Assembly: GCA_024277655.1 (NCBI GenBank)
Contig: JAJRUT010000036.1
Coordinates: 1-48,833, forward strand
Length of the DNA stretch: 48,833 nucleotides
Source of the DNA: Deltaproteobacteria bacterium
GTDB taxonomy: Bacteria; Desulfobacterota; Desulfobulbia; Desulfobulbales; SURF-16
Direction: 5' to 3'
Of this stretch, positions 41,586 through 48,833 are shown piece after piece; position 1 is the first letter of the stretch; the number at the start of each line of letters is the position of its first letter. The notes beneath the pieces are model-generated. The model was not told where the DNA came from and did no database searches. It saw only the letters and a program-made list of their open reading frames with translations. The position numbers were made by a program, and so were the translations under genes.

Positions 41586-44162
41586 ATGAAGAACAAGACT
41601 CCTCAAAACAACCGCGTACAATATAACATTGTAACGTGGATTATGGTTGTCATGGTGCTAATTCTGACAGCCATGACCTACTCCATTGTATCTTCAACCA
41701 AAATGATCCGCCAGCATGCGCAGCTGATAGATATCGCCATGGAAATTAAATTAGAAACTGCTCTAAGCCACCTCTGGCTTGAGAAAGTTGACAATAACAC
41801 CAAGACGGAGGACAGGAGTAAGGCCTCGGAGCATCTGCATAAGGCCATGGCCCACGCTAATATGCTTATCCAGGGCGGAACCTCTCCAACAGGCACCCTC
41901 ACCCCCCTTAACGATGACGAACTCGCCATAGAAACCCGGAAGATTATTCAAAAGATTACTGAATTTGAAGTTATTGCCAGACAACGCCTGGAAGACATGA
42001 GTATTTCGGGGGGCAGCACGGTAAGCAAACAACATTTAGACATAATTTTTCTGGACCTCTTTGCCCAATCAAACAAGGTTGAACACGTCCTGAAAGAAGT
42101 AGTTGCACGAAATCTTTACAGTTTTAAGATAACTCTAATACTTCTACTAACGCTCAGTTTCGTGCTTGCGACCCTGACCTGCGTCACCATGATACGCTCA
42201 GATAAACGTAGGCGCGAGCAACACAAACTCCTGCAAAAGAGCGAAAACAATTTCAAAACCTTCTTCAACTCCATCAATGACGCTGTCTTTATTCACCCCG
42301 CTAAAACGGATGGGCTTGCATTATTTACGGAGGTGAATCCGGTGGCCTGCACGCGCTACGGCTACAGCAGAGAAGAACTCCTACAACTCTCCGTCCCCGA
42401 CATCACCAAAGAAACCGCCATCGAAAAACTGTACGGGCCAAACGCCTTGAGCAAACTGCACAAGGACAAACAACTGGTTTTTGAATCCATCCACATCACA
42501 AAATCAGGAGAGGAGATCCCAGTTGAGATTAATGCCAATATCATCGAGCAGGAGGGAGAAGAACCATTAATTCTATCGGTTGCCCGTGACATCACCCAAC
42601 GCAAGCAGGCGGAAGAGGATCTAGCGACAGAAAAGGAGCGGTTATCAGTTACCCTGCGCTCCATCGGCGACGGAGTGATCACCACCGACATTAACGGCAG
42701 GGTCGTCTTCCTAAACAAGGTGGCCGAAGAACTCTGCGGTTGGAGTTCAGAAGAGGCATCCGGCAAGCTATCCACCGAAGTATTCAATATTATTAACGAA
42801 AAAACAGGGGTGAAATGTGTAAGCCCAGTACAACGGGTTATCGACCTTGGCCGGATAATTGGCCTTGCCAACCACACTGCCCTCATCGCCAAGGACGGCT
42901 CTATCCGCTCCATCGCTGACAGTGGCGCGCCGATCCGTGACATGGACAGCAAGATCATCGGCGTGGTCATCGTTTTCCGTGATGTCACCCACGAGCAGAA
43001 AATGACCGAGGAACTCCTGAAAATAAGAAAACTTGAGTCAGTAGGCGTTCTGGCCGGGGGAATTGCCCACGACTTTAACAATATCCTCGCCGCCATCCTC
43101 GGCAATATCGAGCTTGCCGGTTATCGTATAAGCAAAGAGGATCTTGAAACAGCCGCCCTTCTTCGTAATGCCAAGCAGGCCACTAAACGGGCAACCAAAC
43201 TCACAGGCCAACTCCTCACCTTTTCAAAAGGTGGTGACCCCATCAAGGAAGAAACAGCCCTTAAGAATCTGATCACCGAATCGGCAGACTTTGTAATCCA
43301 CGGTAGCAAGGTGGTGTGTGAGTATGTCCTGCCGGATAATCTCTGGACCGTTGATGTGGATAGTGGGCAGATCAGTCAGGTCATCCAGAACATAGTTATT
43401 AATGCCAAACATGCCCTACCAGAGGGCGGCACGGTGGTGATTCAATGCGACAACATTGAAGATCCGGCCACCGAAGCACTTCTCAGTGTTGACAAGGGTA
43501 ACTATATCCGTATCACAGTTCATGACACCGGCGTGGGTATCCCCAGGGAAATTATCAGCAAGATTTTCGACCCATACTTCACCACTAAACAGTCAGGAAG
43601 TGGCCTTGGCCTTGCCATCTGCCATTCCATCATTAACAAGCACGATGGTTACCTTACAGCAGACTCAAGCCCCGGCAAAGGCACTCAAATCAGTATCTAT
43701 CTACCCGCCACAACCTCTGGCAACACGGTGAAAAAGCCAAACCCGGAGCCACAAATCCAACGGGCGAGTAAAGCCGCCAGAATCATGCTGATGGATGACG
43801 AACAAATGATCCGAACCCTGGTGCAAAGCCAACTTAGCAACCTTGGCCACGAGGCCATCCTTGCCGTTGACGGTGAACAGGCTATCAATAAATATCAGGA
43901 ACTGCAGGACAGCGGCAACCCGGTGGATCTGGTGATTATGGATCTCACCATCCCCGGCGGCATGGGCGGGCAGGAAGCTGCCAAAAAACTCCTGGCCATT
44001 GACCCTGCGGCCAAAATCATCGTTGCCAGCGGCTACTCCAATGATCCGGTCATGGCCCACTACAAAGACTATGGTTTCTGTGGAGCCGTAATCAAGCCCT
44101 TTGACCTTACTGAACTTAGCAACACGATTAATTTGGCGTTAAAGGAAAAAAAGCAGGACTAA
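41586..44162 (+). CDS. Hybrid sensor histidine kinase
   Basis: 858 residues. Two membrane segments (about 16-37 and 178-202) enclose a periplasmic sensor region. PAS domains lie at about 220-335 and 345-465. The HisKA box is AGGIAHDFNNIL with H495. The ATPase domain shows NIVINAKHALP, DTGVGIP and GSGLGLAICHSI. A C-terminal receiver domain (about 735-855) has acidic DDEQM and the phosphoacceptor D786 (VIMDLTIPGG). Signal and output are unknown; no response regulator is adjacent, so the attached receiver may pass the phosphate to another protein. It converges with cysC, 27 nt apart. Confidence 0.95.
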   Translation: MKNKTPQNNRVQYNIVTWIMVVMVLILTAMTYSIVSSTKMIRQHAQLIDIAMEIKLETALSHLWLEKVDNNTKTEDRSKASEHLHKAMAHANMLIQGGTSPTGTLTPLNDDELAIETRKIIQKITEFEVIARQRLEDMSISGGSTVSKQHLDIIFLDLFAQSNKVEHVLKEVVARNLYSFKITLILLLTLSFVLATLTCVTMIRSDKRRREQHKLLQKSENNFKTFFNSINDAVFIHPAKTDGLALFTEVNPVACTRYGYSREELLQLSVPDITKETAIEKLYGPNALSKLHKDKQLVFESIHITKSGEEIPVEINANIIEQEGEEPLILSVARDITQRKQAEEDLATEKERLSVTLRSIGDGVITTDINGRVVFLNKVAEELCGWSSEEASGKLSTEVFNIINEKTGVKCVSPVQRVIDLGRIIGLANHTALIAKDGSIRSIADSGAPIRDMDSKIIGVVIVFRDVTHEQKMTEELLKIRKLESVGVLAGGIAHDFNNILAAILGNIELAGYRISKEDLETAALLRNAKQATKRATKLTGQLLTFSKGGDPIKEETALKNLITESADFVIHGSKVVCEYVLPDNLWTVDVDSGQISQVIQNIVINAKHALPEGGTVVIQCDNIEDPATEALLSVDKGNYIRITVHDTGVGIPREIISKIFDPYFTTKQSGSGLGLAICHSIINKHDGYLTADSSPGKGTQISIYLPATTSGNTVKKPNPEPQIQRASKAARIMLMDDEQMIRTLVQSQLSNLGHEAILAVDGEQAINKYQELQDSGNPVDLVIMDLTIPGGMGGQEAAKKLLAIDPAAKIIVASGYSNDPVMAHYKDYGFCGAVIKPFDLTELSNTINLALKEKKQD

Positions 44163-44189
44163 CCCTCCCGAACCTAGGCGGACATGTTC

Positions 44190-44795
44190 TCAATTCAAGA
44201 TAATACCGCGCCGCCGAAGCTCATCGACAATGCGATTGACACAATCAAGCAGTGGGGTATTACCAGTATCAAGTTCAATGTCGGGGTTTTCAGGAGGTTC
44301 ATAGGGCGAGGAGATTCCGGTATAGTTTTTAATCTCACCGGCCCGCGCCTTTTTATACAACCCCTTCACATCACGCTGCTCACAAATCTCAAGGGAGCAG
44401 TTGCAGTACACCTCGATCACAAATTCAGCGCCAATAATATCCCTCACCTTTTGCCGATCCTTTTGTAGTGGCGAAATAAACGCAGTTAACGACAAGACCC
44501 CGCCATCAACAAAGAGCTTAACCATCTCAGCAATTCGGCGCATATTCTCACTCCGCCCCGCAATACTGAAATCCAGATCACCACATAGCCCGTGCCTGAC
44601 ATTATCCCCGTCAAACACATAGGTCCGGCACCCCATCAGGTGCAAGCGCTCCTCAACGGCGTGGGCCAGGGTAGATTTGCCGGAACCAGACAGCCCCGTA
44701 AACCACAGATTCACACTTCGATGGCCATTTAACGTTTCCCGCCGTGGACGAGTCACAGCGGCTTTATGAAGAACGACATTTGCTGATTTTGACAT
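44190..44795 (-). CDS. cysC: Adenylylsulfate kinase (APS kinase)
   Basis: 201 residues. Walker A GLSGSGKST at 34-42; FDGDNVRHGL, RSENMRRIAEM, and LTAFISPLQKDRQ are all diagnostic for APS kinase, which makes PAPS. In a sulfate reducer, APS normally goes to dissimilatory reduction, so a stand-alone cysC suggests PAPS for sulfate esters or assimilation. No cysND is next to it. It is divergent from the exosortase cluster, where sulfated polysaccharide would be a reasonable use, but that is inference. Confidence 0.95.
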   Translation of the reverse strand: MSKSANVVLHKAAVTRPRRETLNGHRSVNLWFTGLSGSGKSTLAHAVEERLHLMGCRTYVFDGDNVRHGLCGDLDFSIAGRSENMRRIAEMVKLFVDGGVLSLTAFISPLQKDRQKVRDIIGAEFVIEVYCNCSLEICEQRDVKGLYKKARAGEIKNYTGISSPYEPPENPDIELDTGNTPLLDCVNRIVDELRRRGIILN

Positions 44796-44974
44796 GAAAC
44801 TATTCCCGTTATGGTGACAATTGATAGTAAAAGTAAAAACACTAAAAATCCGGGGACGATACTACCACCATAGCCCAACAACGTCATGTAACATTTAGCC
44901 AAACCTCGCAAATAGTCCGCTAGCGCTAAAACCATTTGCTATTGCAAGAAGACAAACTAAATCATTTCAAACTA

Positions 44975-45082
44975 ATGCCTTATTTTATTGCCGAACACAG
45001 CCACCTGGGATATAACGAAGACCAGGGAAAGGATTACATAAAAAAACTCCAATCCTTTCCCCGCAACCTGTTTCACCTGTGA
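44975..45082 (+). CDS. Possible 35-residue small ORF before the exosortase
   Basis: Starts MPYFIAEHSHLGYNEDQGKD and ends FPRNLFHL, stopping at a TGA that overlaps a GTG in the exosortase frame. The composition is protein-like and not repetitive. It may be the surviving end of a longer gene or a leader that couples translation. I cannot assign it to a family. Confidence 0.3.
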   Translation: MPYFIAEHSHLGYNEDQGKDYIKKLQSFPRNLFHL

Positions 45083-45090
45083 CCCTCACT

Positions 45091-45912
45091 ATGCCAAACA
45101 AAAAGACAACCATTCTTCTGCTTCTAGCCGCAGTCATCTTCATAGTTGGCTATTACCCCGCAATCAAACTGCTTGTCGGGAAATGGTCCGCATCTGATGA
45201 CTACGCCCACTCTTTTTTAATTGTGCCAATCGTTGCCTATATGATTTGGGACAAAAGATACCTTTTCGAAAACAATGAGAATAAAGGTTATATCGGCCTA
45301 CTTCTAGTCATTTTATCCGTTATATTCTACATCATCGCTTTGCAGACCCAAATCCCTACCGTTATTTTTCTGGCAATAGCCCTAACGATAACAAGCGTAT
45401 TAATTTATATGGGTGGTACGCAGACCTTAAGAAAACTTATTATACCTATAGTTCTTATTTTTATGATTATCCCAATACCTAACCAGATATACTCGATGAT
45501 CACCCTGCCCTTGCAACTAAAAGTCACTCAAGTAAACGAAATCCTCATACAATTACTAGGAATACCAATTTACAGAGAAGGAAATATCTTACAAATTCCA
45601 GGGAAATCATTTGAGGTAGTAGAAGCATGTAGCGGCTTGCGCTCCTTAATTTCCCTAACAACACTTAGCCTGGTCTTTGGATATTTTACATTGCACAGAA
45701 ACTGGCTAAAATGCGTTCTTTTTGGTCTGAGTATACCCATTGCTTTTTTGATAAACATACTAAGGGTGTTTATTCTTGTTGTCGCCTTTCATTTTTTTAG
45801 GCTCGACCTTACTATCGGCACCGAACATACAACCTTAGGTATGGTCTTGTTTTTATCAGGTCTAGGACTCTTGCTCGCAGCGCAAAGGATATTAGAATTT
45901 TGGGAAAATTAA
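45091..45912 (+). CDS. Exosortase (EpsH-type membrane transpeptidase)
   Basis: About 273 residues, with roughly eight membrane helices. The exosortase catalytic triad is clear: Cys in VVEACSGLRSL, Arg in INILRVF, His in GTEHTTLGM (about positions 180, 225 and 246 from this start). Exosortases cut PEP-CTERM-like C-terminal signals and attach proteins to the envelope, and are usually coded within exopolysaccharide loci. ATG at 45091 preferred; a GTG at 45079 is possible. It overlaps epsI by 13 nt. No protein with a PEP-CTERM tail is in the window. Confidence 0.92.
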   Translation: MPNKKTTILLLLAAVIFIVGYYPAIKLLVGKWSASDDYAHSFLIVPIVAYMIWDKRYLFENNENKGYIGLLLVILSVIFYIIALQTQIPTVIFLAIALTITSVLIYMGGTQTLRKLIIPIVLIFMIIPIPNQIYSMITLPLQLKVTQVNEILIQLLGIPIYREGNILQIPGKSFEVVEACSGLRSLISLTTLSLVFGYFTLHRNWLKCVLFGLSIPIAFLINILRVFILVVAFHFFRLDLTIGTEHTTLGMVLFLSGLGLLLAAQRILEFWEN

Positions 45913-46559
45913 TAGATAAGAAGATACTAACTCTAGCAATCATTTTTTTGCTTTGCTGCTTTGCGGTATACAAGACTCCTGAGACCAAAACAGTAGAAAA
46001 AAAACGCTCCCTGCAAGAATCTCTCGATAAGATTTCAGGTTATAAGCTGACCAACACTGTTCCTTTAAGCCAAGAAATTCAGGAAACCCTGGATCTGGAT
46101 GATTACATTTTCGCTAACTACAAGGGTGAAAACGAATCTGTGAATCTCTATATTGGTTATTATTTTTCAGTGGCCAAGATGTCTGCGGCTCATTCACCTT
46201 TGGTTTGCTTGCCAAGCCAAGGCTGGGATGTTGATGAACCTAAAATGGGACAAATCACTGTTGGGGGCAGTGTCATCCATTACGCGGAAACAACAGCTTT
46301 TAACCAAGAGCAAACCGATCTTATCCTCTACTGGTATCAATCTTCTAACTCAACCTCCCCTCATATTTTTGCCAATAAGATAAGTACCCTCTACAGCAAA
46401 CTTACCCAAAACAGAGAGGAGCATGGGTTTGTCAGAATAACCGTATCGTCTTCTGGTGGCGCCCAAGATGGACGCAAACAGGCCATAGATTTCATCAAGA
46501 GCTTTTACCCTCAGTTTCTGGGCTATATCAAGCACGACAATACAAATATAAAACAATAG
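45900..46559 (+). CDS. EpsI family protein (DUF3485)
   Basis: 219 residues. An N-terminal signal anchor (LTLAIIFLLCCFAVY, about 10-24) is followed by the EpsI domain: LDLDDYIFANYKGENESVNLYIGYY then HSPLVCLPSQGWDV, with the conserved HxPxxCxPxxGW pattern near 98-109, and LILYWYQ near 141. EpsI normally accompanies or is fused to exosortase; its role in envelope polysaccharide assembly is not defined. Starts at TTG 45900, overlapping the exosortase end, so it is coupled. Confidence 0.88.
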   Translation: MGKLIDKKILTLAIIFLLCCFAVYKTPETKTVEKKRSLQESLDKISGYKLTNTVPLSQEIQETLDLDDYIFANYKGENESVNLYIGYYFSVAKMSAAHSPLVCLPSQGWDVDEPKMGQITVGGSVIHYAETTAFNQEQTDLILYWYQSSNSTSPHIFANKISTLYSKLTQNREEHGFVRITVSSSGGAQDGRKQAIDFIKSFYPQFLGYIKHDNTNIKQ

Positions 46560-46572
46560 CAATTTCACGGAC

Positions 46573-48833
46573 ATGCCCCAAAACCCTACCAACATTGCCC
46601 CACCCACCGCCAACGACCTATCTTTTTGGCAAGAATACCTGAAGAGTACTCCCGTACGACTACAATTTCCAGCCAATCTGCCACGACCGGCAACGTTGTC
46701 TGGAAAAACCGTGCCCGAAACCTTTACACTTCCCGCCCATTTATCATCTTCGGTGCAGCAGTTTTGCGCTCAACTTAAAATCCAACCAAACATTTTTTTC
46801 CTTGGAAGCTTTAAATTACTTTTGTGGAAATATTCGGGTCAACATATTGTATCCGTTGGAGTGCCACATAAAAACAGCCAAACCGAGGACAAAGAACTTA
46901 CCCCTTGCCAAAACACAGTAAACGGAGAGACCCGTATATCACAATGGTTCTCACAGATCAGCACTTCATTTCAGGAGAGCGAGAAGCACAGTACCACCAG
47001 CCTAGACAGTATTATTAAGGCTATCGATTTTCAGCCCATCAGAAATGTCCACCCCCTATTTCAGTTTTCGTATCAACATGTTGAGGATGGTGTCGTCAAG
47101 TATGAATCCGGTAATAAGCAGGCAACTTATAAGAACCAGGCCATCGATCTGTCATTGCACACCTGGGGCACAAGTCAATTTCACTGTACCTTCCTATTTT
47201 CAGTCGATCTTTTCACCTCCCCCGAAATTCAAGCTATCCGCGATCATTTTATTAAACTCCTGGAATGGATCTTAACCAATAAAGACTCTAGACTGGACAA
47301 TTTAACGTTTCTTAGCAAGACAGATTTAGCCCTGATCCAGCAGATAAACGACACGAAACGTCAGGATTTTTTAAACCAAACTTTTCTGGAATTATTTGCT
47401 CAAGGCGTTGCAATAAATCCAGAAAAAGAAGCCGTTTACTTTAACGATAAACAACTTACCTACCAGGAATTAAACCAAACCTCAGATGTGCTCGCATCTC
47501 TTTTAAGCGATCACGGCACCCGCCAAGGTCAATTTATCGGTGTTTTAGTTTCCCGTGGCCTTGAAAGCCTTATCGCCCTTATTGGCATTATGAAAGGTGG
47601 TGGCATCTATGTCCCCCTGGACCCAAGTGCGCCGATTGAACGCCTGCAATACATTATAAAAGACTCCGGCCTGAAATATCTCATTGTGGATGAAACAACG
47701 GCAGACAGTGAACTCCTCCGGGCGACAGAACTTACCCCCATTCATGTCAACGTAAACAGCTTGCTTAATCATGAAGATGGGCCACTTACCACCACCGCCC
47801 CCAAAGCGACTGATTTGGCCTACATGATTTACACATCCGGTTCAACAGGACGCCCAAAGGGGGTACCAATCCACCATGAATCTTTGGCAAATTTTCTTTT
47901 AACAACGTCTGAGACTCCTGGAATAACCAGTGCTGATGTTGTTGTTGCTTTAGGCTCAATGGCCTTTGATATTTCTTTGCCGGAGCTGTTACTACCACTT
48001 GTAAGCGGTGCATCCCTGGCAATTGGCACGTATAACGATGTCCAGGATGGCAGTTCGCTGGCACAGCTTCTGGCTAAAGCTAATGTGACCTATATGCTGG
48101 CCACTCCTGTCACATGGTCTATTTTATTTGAATCGGGTTGGCAGGGTAAACATGACCTGAAGATACTTTCTGCCGGGGACGCCTTATCTGAAAATCTCAT
48201 AGGCAAGATGCTCAAAGCAGGTGCCGAGGTCTGGAATGGTTATGGCACCACCGAAACGACGATCATGTCGTCCTACTTCAAAATAGATACCCCCGAGACA
48301 GAGCCTTTTATCGGTCGTCCCATGGCAAATACTGGGTATTATGTCCTGGATGAATATGGCAATATCTTGCCCCCTGGTATTGTCGGGGAGCTTGCCATCA
48401 GTGGCATTGGCTTATCGCCAGGCTATAATAAACGCGAGTCTTTAACTGAAAAAGCATTTGTTGAACTGGCTGTTGCGGACGAGACAATACCCAAACTGAT
48501 CTACAAAACGGGCGATTTGGTGCAATTAACATCTGCTGGTGAGTTCAGGTGTCTGGGCAGGGCCGATTCCCAGGTAAAAATAAGAGGCTACCGCATAGAG
48601 CTTGGCGAAATTGAGGCTCAATTCTCAAGCCACCCTGATATTATCGATTGTTGCTGCACGGTTCTGACCTATTCTGAAATGGACAAGAGGATCATTGCCT
48701 ACTACAAGGCTACACAACCTCTCGACTCCAGGGAACTTCGTGCATATCTAGCCGAAAAGTTACCAGCCTATATGATTCCGGTTGTTTTTATGTATATGGA
48801 TACGTTTCCAAAAAACCAGAATCAGAAGGTTGA
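46573..48833 (+). CDS. Non-ribosomal peptide synthetase, partial (C-A...)
   Basis: At least 753 residues, open at the window end. Residues 15-270 match the second half of a condensation domain (FWQEYL..., then TFTLPAHLSSSVQQF...VSVGVPHKN), with no HHxxxDG before it. Residues about 290-753 are an adenylation domain: A3 YTSGSTGRPKGVP (420-432), A4 FDISLPE with D466 where the amino-group-binding Asp lies, A5 NGYGTTET (555), A7 YKTGDL (644), A8 GRADSQVKIRGYRIELGEIE (662), and A10 NQNQKV at the edge. It starts 13 nt after epsI. The substrate and later modules cannot be read. Confidence 0.92.
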   Translation, partial: MPQNPTNIAPPTANDLSFWQEYLKSTPVRLQFPANLPRPATLSGKTVPETFTLPAHLSSSVQQFCAQLKIQPNIFFLGSFKLLLWKYSGQHIVSVGVPHKNSQTEDKELTPCQNTVNGETRISQWFSQISTSFQESEKHSTTSLDSIIKAIDFQPIRNVHPLFQFSYQHVEDGVVKYESGNKQATYKNQAIDLSLHTWGTSQFHCTFLFSVDLFTSPEIQAIRDHFIKLLEWILTNKDSRLDNLTFLSKTDLALIQQINDTKRQDFLNQTFLELFAQGVAINPEKEAVYFNDKQLTYQELNQTSDVLASLLSDHGTRQGQFIGVLVSRGLESLIALIGIMKGGGIYVPLDPSAPIERLQYIIKDSGLKYLIVDETTADSELLRATELTPIHVNVNSLLNHEDGPLTTTAPKATDLAYMIYTSGSTGRPKGVPIHHESLANFLLTTSETPGITSADVVVALGSMAFDISLPELLLPLVSGASLAIGTYNDVQDGSSLAQLLAKANVTYMLATPVTWSILFESGWQGKHDLKILSAGDALSENLIGKMLKAGAEVWNGYGTTETTIMSSYFKIDTPETEPFIGRPMANTGYYVLDEYGNILPPGIVGELAISGIGLSPGYNKRESLTEKAFVELAVADETIPKLIYKTGDLVQLTSAGEFRCLGRADSQVKIRGYRIELGEIEAQFSSHPDIIDCCCTVLTYSEMDKRIIAYYKATQPLDSRELRAYLAEKLPAYMIPVVFMYMDTFPKNQNQKV

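Noticed and set aside
42362..43105. 247-codon frame antisense to the histidine kinase
   Set aside because: Serine-rich shadow over the PAS region; the plus-strand gene is unambiguous.

Overview
The window is one contiguous piece of a bacterial chromosome, most likely from a Desulfobacterota (former Deltaproteobacteria) lineage close to the Desulfobulbales. This assignment is inferred from gene content: a CooC-type nickel ATPase, RpoN-type control of a flagellar hook operon, exosortase/EpsI genes, the order thrS-infC-rpmI-rplT-pheS-pheT-ihfA-merR, and a CxxC thioredoxin reductase-like/thioredoxin-like pair. No rRNA or species marker is present.

Layout. 1-74: the 3' end of a group II intron (domains V and VI). 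280-926: a VapBC-like toxin-antitoxin pair. 927-1337: non-coding, with hairpins. 1338-3039: ppnP, a DUF2058 gene and a DUF1353 gene. 3091-11434: a recC-recB-recD operon on the minus strand. 11435-11777: a dispersed repeat and the htpX terminator. 11778-12620: htpX. 12809-14356: an unassigned protein, possibly GalT/HIT-like. 14539-16531: trpB-trpA. 16685-18583: a DHH phosphoesterase and a CooC-like ATPase. 18693-24220: a fliK-flgD-flgE hook operon on the minus strand, preceded by a near-consensus sigma-54 promoter. 24449-27184: an accessory patch with a truncated methyltransferase, an S24-like peptidase remnant, a HEPN/MNT pair whose HEPN partner lacks its N-terminus, and a Fic protein. 27260-35410: tRNA-Pro, a merR gene, ihfA, pheT, pheS, rplT, rpmI, infC, thrS and tRNA-Val. 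35571-38670: recR, ybaB, dnaX and the 4.5S SRP RNA. 38847-41247: tRNA-Ser, tadA and a divergent thioredoxin reductase-like/thioredoxin-like pair. 41586-44162: a hybrid histidine kinase. 44190-44795: cysC. 45091-48833: exosortase, epsI and an NRPS gene that runs off the window.

Several details change how genes should be read. infC appears to start at an AUU codon (33184), which gives the normal 181-residue IF3. pheT carries an apparent one-base frameshift near 28265-28272, and the rest of its FDX-ACB domain continues in another frame up to ihfA. dnaX contains a run of nine A (coding strand) just after the clamp-loader core, where slippage in either direction would yield a gamma-like product of about 405-408 residues. 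The fliK promoter lies inside a 13-bp palindrome.

The best candidate for an unusual system is the right edge: exosortase, EpsI and an NRPS (partial condensation domain plus complete adenylation domain) packed with overlaps or gaps of about 13 nt, divergent from an APS kinase. This suggests an envelope or exopolysaccharide locus with a peptide-building step. The product cannot be deduced because the locus is cut. Three families of dispersed non-coding repeats are also visible (a MITE-like element, a short GCGGCTAAAGCCGC palindrome, and a 21-bp inverted repeat between pheS and pheT).
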